Source of the DNA: Caulobacteraceae bacterium
Lineage (GTDB): Bacteria > Pseudomonadota > Alphaproteobacteria > Caulobacterales > Caulobacteraceae
NCBI GenBank assembly: GCA_013815405.1
Contig: JACDGF010000078.1
Coordinates: 1 to 8,176 of the forward strand
DNA length: 8,176 nucleotides
Reading direction: 5' to 3'
The position numbers were made by a program, and so were the translations under genes. Positions 1 through 8,176 of the stretch are shown piece after piece; position 1 is the first letter of the stretch, and each line of letters starts with the position of its first letter. The notes beneath the pieces were generated by a model that saw only the letters and a list, made by a program, of their open reading frames with translations, made no database searches and was not told where the DNA came from.

Positions 1-321
1 GGGATGGGCTATGGCGCGATGGATCACCTCGGTCAGCCGCGCCGCCTTGGCCCCGGGCCGGAAGGCCGCCGCCATCACCACGATCCCGGCATAGTCGCGC
101 GCTTCGTCAGCGAAGGCGCGAAGGCCGGCGGTCGCGGGCTTCAGGGTCGCGCGCCAGGTCAGCCGCTCCAGCCCCGCTTCGATCAGCCGCCGATCGGCGC
201 TCGAAAGCCCGCCGCGCTCGACCAGCAGGGCCTTGGCCACCCGCCGGTCGACCCGCGCGGCGCGCGGCAGGACCAGGGCGTCGTGGAGGGCGTCGGAGGA
301 TGCTTCAGCCGTCGGATTCAT
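1..321 (-). CDS. DUF4391 domain-containing protein (partial, 3' end beyond window)
   Basis: The reading frame is open for 107 codons from an ATG at 321 to the window edge. The protein begins MNPTAEASSDALHD and contains VDRRVAKALLVERGGLS, an LxWRATLKPATAG stretch at about residues 55-66, and FRPGAKAARLTEVIHRAIAHP at its visible end. These match my memory of the DUF4391 family: a VxKxLL segment, a central W plus L/P-rich strand, and an 'RxGAKAARLxELxHRAIP' segment. No biochemical function is firmly established. Family members commonly lie between a SNF2-type helicase and a DNA methyltransferase in defence loci, which fits the helicase at 1597-4842. An in-frame TGA lies two codons before the ATG, so this start is the only one that keeps the N-terminus; the ribosome site is weak. 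The gene is divergent from parDE across a 50-bp gap. The family call comes from motif resemblance, not a search. Confidence 0.72.
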   Translation of the reverse strand, partial: MNPTAEASSDALHDALVLPRAARVDRRVAKALLVERGGLSSADRRLIEAGLERLTWRATLKPATAGLRAFADEARDYAGIVVMAAAFRPGAKAARLTEVIHRAIAHP

Positions 322-371
322 CGGCCATCAAAAGTATGATATAGTGAGACGCTCGAATGGGAGGAATACGC
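322..371. promoter_or_regulatory. Divergent promoter/operator region between DUF4391 gene and parDE
   Basis: This 50-bp gap holds one AT-rich block (about 329-345, AAAAGTATGATATAGT) in otherwise GC-rich DNA. On the plus strand TATAGT at 340-345 matches a -10 box at 5 of 6 positions; the -35 at about 317-322 (TTCATC) is weak. On the minus strand TATCAT/CATACT in the same block could serve the DUF4391 gene. GGGAGGA at 359-365 is a strong Shine-Dalgarno six bases before the GTG at 372 and decides the parD start. ParD antitoxins normally repress their own promoter, so the operator should lie here, but I see no clear inverted repeat. Confidence 0.5.
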
Positions 372-647
372 GTGCCGGCCATCGAACGACTCACCGTCAC
401 CATGCCAGCCGAGATGGCGGCCACGCTTCGCCAGACGGTGGAAGGCGGGGAATATGCCTCCGCCAGCGAAGTGGTGCGAGAGGCCCTGCGGGAGTGGAGC
501 CGGCGGCGTGACCAGGAGCGGCGCGACCTCGAAGGCCTGCGCGAAGCCATTCGCGATGGCGACGAAAGCGGTCCGAGCATCCCCGCCGAAGAGGTCTTCG
601 CCGAGGTTCGTCGGATGATCGCCGATCGCCGCTCCCAGCGCCGATGA
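372..647 (+). CDS. parD: ParD-type ribbon-helix-helix antitoxin
   Basis: This is a 91-aa type II antitoxin expected to neutralise the ParE-like toxin encoded directly downstream and to autorepress the pair. The N-terminal ribbon-helix-helix DNA-binding fold covers about residues 3-45: the strand IERLTVTMP, then helices AEMAATLRQTVEGGEY and ASASEVVREALREWSRRR. The 'GEYASASEVVREAL' signature is typical of ParD/CopG antitoxins. The C-terminus (about 50-91) is charged and contains SIPAEEVFAEVRRMI, matching the toxin-wrapping tail of ParD proteins with its common 'IPAEEVF' motif. I chose the GTG at 372 over the ATG at 357 because GGGAGGA (359-365) sits six bases before it and would lie inside the longer reading. 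The stop codon overlaps the parE start (ATGA), so translation is probably coupled. Confidence 0.88.
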   Translation: MPAIERLTVTMPAEMAATLRQTVEGGEYASASEVVREALREWSRRRDQERRDLEGLREAIRDGDESGPSIPAEEVFAEVRRMIADRRSQRR

Positions 648-937
648 AGCGCCTCGCCTTCGCGCCCGCCGCCCGCGCCGACCTCATGTCGATCGGCCGC
701 TACATAGCCGAGGACGATCCGGCGCGAGCCGAGAGCTTCGTCGCCGAGCTGGAATCCAAGGCCCGCCAAGCCGCTGAGCGGCCGTTGAGCTTTGCCGCGC
801 GTGAAGACCTCGCCCCCGGGCTGCGCGCCGCAATTCATGGCCGGTATGTGCTCTTCTTCCGCGACCTCGCCCATGAAGTCCGCGTCGTGCGCGTGCTGCA
901 CGGCGCGCGCGACCTCGGGCAAATCTTCCGGGTATAG
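644..937 (+). CDS. parE: ParE-type toxin (RelE/ParE superfamily)
   Basis: This is a 97-aa protein of the RelE/ParE toxin superfamily. It starts MKRLAFAPAARADLMSIGRYIAEDDPARAESFVAEL, the usual ParE layout of a first strand, then 'A..DL..I..YIA.D.P..A..F' helices. It ends with strands around residues 56-97: LAPGLRAAIHGRYVLFFRDL, then EVRVVRVLHGARDLGQIF. The closing 'RVLHGARD' is a hallmark of ParE-like toxins. Family members such as ParE poison DNA gyrase while RelE-like members cleave mRNA; the sequence alone suggests the ParE branch but does not prove the target. The length matches the family and nothing looks broken. The ATG overlaps the parD stop by 4 nt and no separate strong ribosome site is seen, so it probably depends on coupling to parD. 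Confidence 0.88.
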   Translation: MKRLAFAPAARADLMSIGRYIAEDDPARAESFVAELESKARQAAERPLSFAAREDLAPGLRAAIHGRYVLFFRDLAHEVRVVRVLHGARDLGQIFRV

Positions 938-967
938 ACGCAAGGTCCCGCCGCAAATCGAGCGCGC
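938..967. other. Short gap between two convergent toxin-antitoxin operons
   Basis: Only 30 nt separate the parE stop on the plus strand from the antitoxin stop on the minus strand. No hairpin followed by a T-run is visible, so transcripts from the two modules may run into each other. Confidence 0.6.
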
Positions 968-1357
968 TCAGCCAGGCGCGGCTTCTAGGGCGCGTAGCAC
1001 CGCGGACGGGTCGCCGGCGATGGCGCGCAGATAGGCGCGGGCGGGTTGGTCGGGCGTGGCGCGCCCCTGCTCCCAGTCGCGCAGGGTTCCCACGGGGATG
1101 TGGTACCGCGTCGCGAATTCTTCTTGCGTCAATCCCAGCGCGCGCCGGATTGTCTTCGCGCGCGGCACGGGCTTCGCGCGCGCCAGCTCTTCGTCGGTAA
1201 GCGGGCGCGCATCGGGATCGGCGAGGGCGGCGGCTTCCACCTCCGTCTCGGTCATCGGCCCGACAGGCCGCCCGATCATGGCCTCTTCGCGGCCATCGGG
1301 ATGAACGCGGACCAACATCCGGTCAGCCCTGCGAATTTTGGCGATAATAGTTGTCAT
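968..1357 (-). CDS. HTH (XRE-like) antitoxin / regulator paired with BrnT
   Basis: This is a 129-aa protein. The N-terminal half (about 1-60) begins MTTIIAKIRRADRMLVRVHPDG and contains DPDARPLTDEELARAKPVPRAKTIRRA, an acidic linker found in antitoxins that accompany BrnT toxins. The C-terminal half has a helix-turn-helix at about 76-98, with LTQEEFATRYHIPVGTLRDW followed by EQGRATPDQPARAYL, as in HigA/NadS-like regulators. The likely role is binding and neutralising BrnT and repressing the pair. The classical Brucella BrnA has a different DNA-binding domain, so I leave the symbol blank. The ATG at 1357 is preceded by GAGG (1365-1368) at a seven-base spacing. A longer reading to 1405 adds residues without family resemblance. 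The start lies inside brnT (35-nt overlap), and the stop lies 30 nt from the convergent parE stop. Confidence 0.85.
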   Translation of the reverse strand: MTTIIAKIRRADRMLVRVHPDGREEAMIGRPVGPMTETEVEAAALADPDARPLTDEELARAKPVPRAKTIRRALGLTQEEFATRYHIPVGTLRDWEQGRATPDQPARAYLRAIAGDPSAVLRALEAAPG

Positions 1358-1619
1358 GTTCGCGCCTCGTCGCCCTTCGGGCTGAAATGATGCGGATGCC
1401 CTCACCGCGTTCCGTAAAGACCACGGTCAGGAGAAATTCCTTGCCGATGCCGGTGATCCGAAATCTCTCCTCCCCATGGGTTGCGCTCCACGGATCGGGA
1501 TGCTCGATCGCGAACGGGTCGCCAAACACCTCGGCGCCGGCGAAAAAGTCGACGCGGTGTTTGGCGTAATTCGCCTCCGCCTTCGCCTCGTCCCATTCAA
1601 AGTTGCTGTCGTTCTTCAC
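1323..1619 (-). CDS. brnT: BrnT family type II toxin
   Basis: This is a 98-aa toxin of the BrnT family, RelE-fold ribonucleases that inhibit translation. Visible family marks are the N-terminal [20 protein letters not shown] (residues 7-26, the 'F.WD..KA..N..KH.V.F' motif), VFGDPFAIEHPDP (31-43), EERFRITGIGKEFLLTVVFTE (50-70), and the C-terminal RGEGIRIISARRATRREHDNYY (71-92). The last stretch is the most diagnostic. There is no ATG at the N-terminus. I chose GTG at 1619, ten codons before the conserved WD motif; an ATG-initiated reading would need to run deep into the helicase gene. The chosen start lies 23 nt inside the 3' end of the helicase gene, and no good ribosome site precedes it, so translation may be coupled to the helicase. 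The antitoxin gene follows with a 35-nt overlap (toxin first, the usual brnTA order). Confidence 0.85.
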   Translation of the reverse strand: MKNDSNFEWDEAKAEANYAKHRVDFFAGAEVFGDPFAIEHPDPWSATHGEERFRITGIGKEFLLTVVFTERGEGIRIISARRATRREHDNYYRQNSQG

Positions 1620-4600
1620 TATACGGGCTGCCAGTAGGTGGGTCAAGGATTGGGCGCGCCGCGGGCGTCGGATCGGCATCGTGGGCGCCCAGGATGGCGA
1701 CCCATCCCACGACCTCCCAATCCTCGATGCCGGCAAGACCGGCCGGGTCGCCGACCGCACCGGGGCTGAACAGGCTTTCCACCGCCCGCTCGTCGGCCTT
1801 GCCGGTGACGGCGCCGATGGCCGCCGCCAAAGCATCTTGCCAGACCTTCATGTCCCGGCCGTTGCGCGTCAGGGCATCGAAGCGATCCCACGCCGCCGGG
1901 GCTACCTCGCCCGCGCCGTCGGCCAGGAGTTTGGTGCGGTCCAGGATGCGCTTGGCCTGACCGGGGTTCAGAAGCACCGCCCCGTCCTCGCCGACGTGGG
2001 CCAGGGCGTGGGGGCGGAGGGGATCGTTGGCCGGCAGGGCGGCGAGGGCGGCGGGCGTCTCGGCCCTCAGGCAGAAGATCGCCCCCGCCGGAACCTCGGG
2101 AACCGCCCAGGCGACGGCGTGGGCGGTGAGCGGAGTCCGCGCGAGCTTGTCGCGTTCCTCGGCCTTCAGGCCGGCGAGGTCGGAGCGCAGATCGTTCAGG
2201 GTCAGGTCGGCGATGGAGACGCCCGACGACAGGTCCTCCAGGTCGATGACCGTCGTCTGCAGGGCCTCCAGCTGGCGGCGCCGGTAGTCCAGGTCGTTCA
2301 TCGCGTCGCCGGACTGGGCCTCGATGATGTTCTCCTCGCCGGTGGCCGAGACGTCCAGCAGCACCATCCGCCCGGAGACCCGGCGTTCGAGGCCGATGTA
2401 GGCGTCCAGGTCCATATTGGGCCAGAAGTTGACCAGCTGGATCGAGGCGTTGACCGATCCGAGCCGGTCGATGCGCCCGAACCGCTGGACGATCCTGACC
2501 GGATTCCAGTGGATGTCGTAGTTGACCAGGCAGTCGCAGTCCTGGAGGTTCTGGCCCTCGCTGATCACGTCGGTGGCGACCAGAAGATCGATCTCCCCCT
2601 CGCCGGCGAATTCTTCCGACCGGCTTTTAGAGCGGGGCGAAAAGGTGGTCAGGATCGAGGATAGGTCGGTCCGCAATCCCTTCAGGGTGGTGCGGTTGCC
2701 GCCCGTGCCGGTCACCAGAGCCGCCGCCAGCCCGGCCGTGGGCGCGAGCTGCCGGTATAGATACTCCGCCGTGTCGGCGAAGGCGGTGAAGACGATGATC
2801 TTGCGGTTGCCGGGGTTGAAGGGCGCGGCGATCTTTTTGGCGATGAAAGCTCGCAGCGCCGCCAGCTTCGCGTCCTTGTCGGGCGTCACGGCGCGCGCCC
2901 GCCTCAGAAGCGTCGTCAGTTGTTTGCGGTCGTCGACGAGGTCCTGGCGCCAGCGCACGCGGTCGGTGTCGGCCAGCAGCACCCGCACCCGGCGGCCGAC
3001 GGCGAGGCTCTCGAAGAGAGGATCGTCGAGATCCAGATCGTCGATGGTCGGCTCGTCCACCGCCTCCTCATGGGAATCGATTCGGGCGATCAGCGCCTCG
3101 ACCGCCTCGAGCTGGCGCTCGATCGTCAGGGCGAAGCTGACCACCGAGCTTTCCATGCGCTTGAGCAGATTGACGCGCAGGAGATGGACGAGGCTCTCTT
3201 CGCGATCGAGTTGGCGGAACAGGCCCGAACCTCCCTTGACCGTCTGGCTGTAGGCCCGGTCATAGGCCTCCTGGCGCGACGCCAGGACGTAGCGGAGCGG
3301 GGCATAGACCGCCAAGGTCAGCCGCCGAATCGCCGAATTCACGTCGCCGATGGGCGGAAAGGCGCCGGTCAGGTCCACGTCGGCCTTGATGTTCGTGGGC
3401 GGCCGACGCTCCGGGAACCGCCCGGTCTCCGCGACGCCATAGTAGCGCTGGATGTGCTTGCGGCTGCGGGCGATGGTCAGCAGGTCGAGCACGCGGACAT
3501 AGTCGAAGCCGAGCATGTCGAGCAGCCGCTCGGAGGTGCGGCGCGCCTCGGCAAGCTGGAGCCATTTGTTGAACTGGCCTTGGGCGTAGCGGATCGTGGC
3601 CTCGATCGAAGGGATACTGTGCGGGCGCAGGGCGGCGTCGTCGCCCTCGGTGGCGAACGCGATCTGGTTCTTCAGGTCGGCCAGGCGATTGTTCACCGGC
3701 GTCGCCGAGAGCATCAGCACGCGGGTCTTCACCCCGGCCTTGATGACCTGGCGCATCAGCCGGTCGTAGCGGCCCTCCCGGTCGCTGTGCGCCGCTCGAT
3801 TGCGGAAATTGTGCGACTCGTCGATGACCAGCAGGTCGTAGTTGCCCCAGTTGAGGTGGGCCAGGTCGATGTCGCCCGATAGCCCGCCGTCCCGCGACAG
3901 GTCGGTGTGACTGAGCACGTCATAGGCGAAGCGGTCGGCCGCCAGGTCGTTGCGGCGGTCGTTGGCTTTCCACAAGGTCCAGTTGTCTCGCAGGCGCTTG
4001 GGGCAGAGGACCAGCGCCCGGTCGTTTCGCAGCTCGTGGTATTTGATCACCGCCAGCGCCTCGAAGGTCTTTCCCAGCCCGACGCTGTCGGCGAGGATGC
4101 AGCCTCCGAACCTTTGCAGCTTGTCGATCGCCCCCACCGCCCCGTCGCGCTGGAAGCGGTAGAGTTTGGACCAGACGGCGGTGTCGCGGATGCCCGTCCC
4201 GGACTTGACGATCCGCTCCTCGTCCAGAGCTTCGCCCATCTCGGTGAAAAGGGCGTCGAGCACGCGAAGATGGATTTCCGCAGGCGAGCGGCGCCGGCCC
4301 AATTCCTGAAAAGCCTGGGTGATCGCCAAGCGACCGTCGGCGCCGGTTCCCAGCGCCCGCCATTGATCCTCGAACCACCCGGCCAGCATGGCCCATTCCT
4401 CGGGACACTCGGCCATCTGCAGCAAGGCAAACGGGTCGGGGGGCGTGAGGCCCAGGCCTCCGCTGGTGAGCGAACAGGCGCCGACCATGGCGAGCACTCG
4501 ATCGCCGACGCCCGCCGACAGGAGCAGCGCCGACTGGGGAACCGGGCTTGGAGCCAGCCGCACATCCGCGGCCGATAGCCAGCGGGCCACTTCATTCGCC

Positions 4601-4842
4601 AGCCCTCGCGCCGTCAGCCGATTGCGCGAAGGTCTGTCGTCCACATGTCCCAACAGGTCACCAGCCGCGACGTCGGTGGCCAGCAACAGCCGCAAGGCGA
4701 CTGCGCGACCGACGGCCTGCCGGAACGCGCATGCGCCGAACACCGAAAGCGCCGACGTGGCCGCGGCGGCGGTTTCCGCGCGGCCTACGGCGGGGACACG
4801 ATCGATGACGCGATCATCCCCACGATTACCGACGATCTTCAT
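1597..4842 (-). CDS. SNF2-type DEAD/DEAH helicase with N-terminal PLD-like region (defence-associated)
   Basis: This is a 1081-aa superfamily 2 helicase/translocase of the SNF2/RapA type, expected to use ATP to move along or remodel DNA. The N-terminal part (about 1-165), starting [14 protein letters not shown], resembles a phospholipase-D-like fold; a '[12 protein letters not shown]' stretch stands where PLD proteins have 'GSxNxTxxG', but no HxK motif is visible, so nuclease activity is unlikely. The helicase core follows: Walker [10 protein letters not shown] (K258), motif II DESH (D341-H344), motif III SAT (379-381), a long charged insertion (about 500-650), motif [13 protein letters not shown] (756-767), and motif [10 protein letters not shown] (786-793). 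About 290 C-terminal residues match no family I know. I chose ATG 4842, since the preceding 38 codons of the longer frame look non-coding and family members start 'MKIxDNRG'. It resembles helicases encoded with DUF4391, methyltransferase and Res-like proteins, so an antiviral role is inferred. The 3' end overlaps brnT by 23 nt. Confidence 0.88.
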   Translation of the reverse strand: MKIVGNRGDDRVIDRVPAVGRAETAAAATSALSVFGACAFRQAVGRAVALRLLLATDVAAGDLLGHVDDRPSRNRLTARGLANEVARWLSAADVRLAPSPVPQSALLLSAGVGDRVLAMVGACSLTSGGLGLTPPDPFALLQMAECPEEWAMLAGWFEDQWRALGTGADGRLAITQAFQELGRRRSPAEIHLRVLDALFTEMGEALDEERIVKSGTGIRDTAVWSKLYRFQRDGAVGAIDKLQRFGGCILADSVGLGKTFEALAVIKYHELRNDRALVLCPKRLRDNWTLWKANDRRNDLAADRFAYDVLSHTDLSRDGGLSGDIDLAHLNWGNYDLLVIDESHNFRNRAAHSDREGRYDRLMRQVIKAGVKTRVLMLSATPVNNRLADLKNQIAFATEGDDAALRPHSIPSIEATIRYAQGQFNKWLQLAEARRTSERLLDMLGFDYVRVLDLLTIARSRKHIQRYYGVAETGRFPERRPPTNIKADVDLTGAFPPIGDVNSAIRRLTLAVYAPLRYVLASRQEAYDRAYSQTVKGGSGLFRQLDREESLVHLLRVNLLKRMESSVVSFALTIERQLEAVEALIARIDSHEEAVDEPTIDDLDLDDPLFESLAVGRRVRVLLADTDRVRWRQDLVDDRKQLTTLLRRARAVTPDKDAKLAALRAFIAKKIAAPFNPGNRKIIVFTAFADTAEYLYRQLAPTAGLAAALVTGTGGNRTTLKGLRTDLSSILTTFSPRSKSRSEEFAGEGEIDLLVATDVISEGQNLQDCDCLVNYDIHWNPVRIVQRFGRIDRLGSVNASIQLVNFWPNMDLDAYIGLERRVSGRMVLLDVSATGEENIIEAQSGDAMNDLDYRRRQLEALQTTVIDLEDLSSGVSIADLTLNDLRSDLAGLKAEERDKLARTPLTAHAVAWAVPEVPAGAIFCLRAETPAALAALPANDPLRPHALAHVGEDGAVLLNPGQAKRILDRTKLLADGAGEVAPAAWDRFDALTRNGRDMKVWQDALAAAIGAVTGKADERAVESLFSPGAVGDPAGLAGIEDWEVVGWVAILGAHDADPTPAARPILDPPTGSPYSEERQQL

Positions 4843-4864
4843 GGAACGGACTCTTGCTTCAGAA

Positions 4865-5045
4865 TCAATCCTCGCGACGAGGCCCAAATGTCGCCGGCTC
4901 GGCCGGCGAGCGGTCCCTGGCAGTCTCCAGTTCGATGCCTCCGAAACGGCGACCAAATTCCTTCAGCTGGGTTCCAATCCCTGGGGGATCGTCGGACTTC
5001 ACGGGCCCGCACGTCCTGCGTCTTCGGCGGCTTGGTCTCGACCAT
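4865..5045 (-). pseudogene. Possible small gene upstream of the helicase, apparently frameshifted
   Basis: An ATG at 5045 follows a strong Shine-Dalgarno (GGGAGG, minus strand, 5052-5057) by six bases. The first 14 codons ([14 protein letters not shown]) have almost entirely G or C in the third position, as in real genes here. After that the third-position GC of this frame falls and the protein looks unnatural, while the neighbouring frame takes over with a plausible sequence: [19 protein letters not shown] from about 5002 to a TGA at 4865. Removing one base in the GGGCCC run at 5003-5008 would join them into one protein of about 59 aa. Alternatives are an intact 68-aa frame A protein (4839-5045) whose TGA overlaps the helicase ATG, a 45-aa protein from GTG 5002, or no gene at all. 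I recognise no family. Confidence 0.35.
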
Positions 5046-5117
5046 GGTTCGCCTCCCGCTCGACGCCGTCTTGTATCACGCCATCTGTCGTGAGTTCGAA
5101 TTGGGCGGCGGCGAAAA

Positions 5118-5132
5118 GTTCCCTTTTCGTTC
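5118..5132 (+). promoter_or_regulatory. LexA (SOS) box upstream of uvrA
   Basis: The sequence GTTCCCTTTTCGTTC is an exact GTTC-N7-GTTC direct repeat, the LexA-binding consensus known for alphaproteobacteria including Caulobacter. The T-rich spacer is also typical. It ends 83 nt before the uvrA ATG and abuts the probable -35 element, a good position for repression. uvrA is a standard SOS gene in these bacteria, so repression by LexA and induction on DNA damage are expected. Read from the other strand it is GAAC-N7-GAAC, so it could also influence transcription towards the helicase. Confidence 0.85.
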
Positions 5133-5160
5133 TTGCTGCATCCGCGACTCCATCTACTAG
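5133..5160 (+). promoter_or_regulatory. Probable uvrA promoter
   Basis: TTGCTG at 5133-5138 resembles a -35 box and TACTAG at 5155-5160 resembles a -10 box, with a 16-bp spacer. Transcription would start near 5166, leaving a leader of about 50 nt before the ATG at 5216. The adjacent LexA box supports the placement. A GANTC site (GACTC, 5146-5150), the CcrM methylation target in Caulobacter-like bacteria, lies in the spacer. Confidence 0.5.
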
Positions 5161-5215
5161 ATTGAGGCGCTTGGGCCCGCGCGCGTCGCGGGTCGTCCCC
5201 CTCGAGCGGAAACGC

Positions 5216-8110
<2,895 letters not shown>

Positions 8111-8150
8111 GCCGCGCCAAGCTGGAGCCCCCTTCCCCGGCGGAGCCTGT

Positions 8151-8176
8151 CCTCGGGCGCGCGCTTCGCGCGACTC
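8151..8176. repeat. GC-rich palindrome after uvrA, cut by the window edge (possible terminator or intergenic repeat)
   Basis: CGCGCG at 8158-8163 can pair with CGCGCG at 8167-8172 around a CTT loop, 48 nt after the uvrA stop. The preceding CCTCGGG and the trailing ACTC suggest that a larger hairpin could continue past the window. No T-run is visible, so its role as a terminator is unproven. It resembles short palindromic intergenic repeats that I associate with Caulobacterales genomes, but the element is incomplete here. Confidence 0.35.

Larger units (their letters stand above)
4843..5215. other. Intergenic region between helicase and uvrA (divergent)
   Basis: This 373-bp stretch separates the divergently transcribed helicase gene and uvrA. 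The left part (4843-5045) contains the possible small minus-strand gene described separately. The right part (5046-5215) looks non-coding and is visibly less GC-rich than its surroundings around 5070-5165; it holds the LexA box and the uvrA promoter. The only candidate promoter for the minus strand is a GATACA-like -10 at 5072-5077 with a poor TTCGAA -35 seventeen bases upstream. No transposon ends, tRNA or attachment-site-like repeat were seen. Confidence 0.6.

Noticed and set aside
1603..3882. Long plus-strand open frames opposite the helicase gene
   Set aside because: They are antisense shadows without recognisable domains, while the minus frame carries all the helicase motifs in order.
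4843..4956. N-terminal extension of the helicase to an ATG at 4956
   Set aside because: The extra 38 residues lack family resemblance, overlap the possible small gene in another frame, and homologues start at the MKIxxNRG motif.
5043..5160. Short plus-strand frame [14 protein letters not shown] ending in TAG
   Set aside because: It overlaps the LexA box and promoter, has no ribosome site, and its codon choice is unlike neighbouring genes.
4388..5215. N-terminal extension of the uvrA reading frame by 276 codons
   Set aside because: Most of it is antisense to the helicase, and the LexA box and promoter lie inside it. UvrA homologues begin just before the [12 protein letters not shown] motif.

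Overview
The window is very GC-rich bacterial DNA with alphaproteobacterial traits. UvrA has the sequence style I associate with Caulobacterales (Caulobacter or Phenylobacterium relatives), and a GTTC-N7-GTTC LexA box of the alphaproteobacterial type lies upstream of it. The genus is an inference; no rRNA or tRNA gene is present to settle it.

Layout from left to right: (1) 1-321, minus strand: a DUF4391-family protein whose 3' end is cut by the window edge. (2) 322-371: a 50-bp AT-rich divergent promoter region. (3) 372-937, plus strand: a ParD/ParE-type toxin-antitoxin pair with a 4-nt ATGA overlap. (4) 968-1619, minus strand: a BrnT-type toxin followed by an HTH (XRE-like) antitoxin, overlapping by 35 nt and converging on parDE with only 30 nt between. 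(5) 1597-4842, minus strand: a 1081-aa SNF2-type helicase with an N-terminal phospholipase-D-like region; its 3' end overlaps brnT by 23 nt. (6) 4843-5215: an intergenic stretch with a possible small frameshifted gene on the minus strand and, nearer uvrA, a LexA box and promoter. (7) 5216-8110, plus strand: full-length uvrA. (8) The last 66 nt hold a GC-rich palindrome and no gene.

From memory of gene neighbourhoods, a SNF2 helicase with this PLD-like N-terminus and a DUF4391 protein usually sit side by side, followed by an adenine-specific methyltransferase and a type III Res-like helicase/nuclease. That set looks like an antiviral restriction-type system. Here the helicase and DUF4391 genes are separated by two different type II toxin-antitoxin modules. 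The main reading of the window is therefore a defence island next to the housekeeping SOS repair gene uvrA. The methyltransferase and nuclease, if present, would lie beyond position 1 and cannot be seen.
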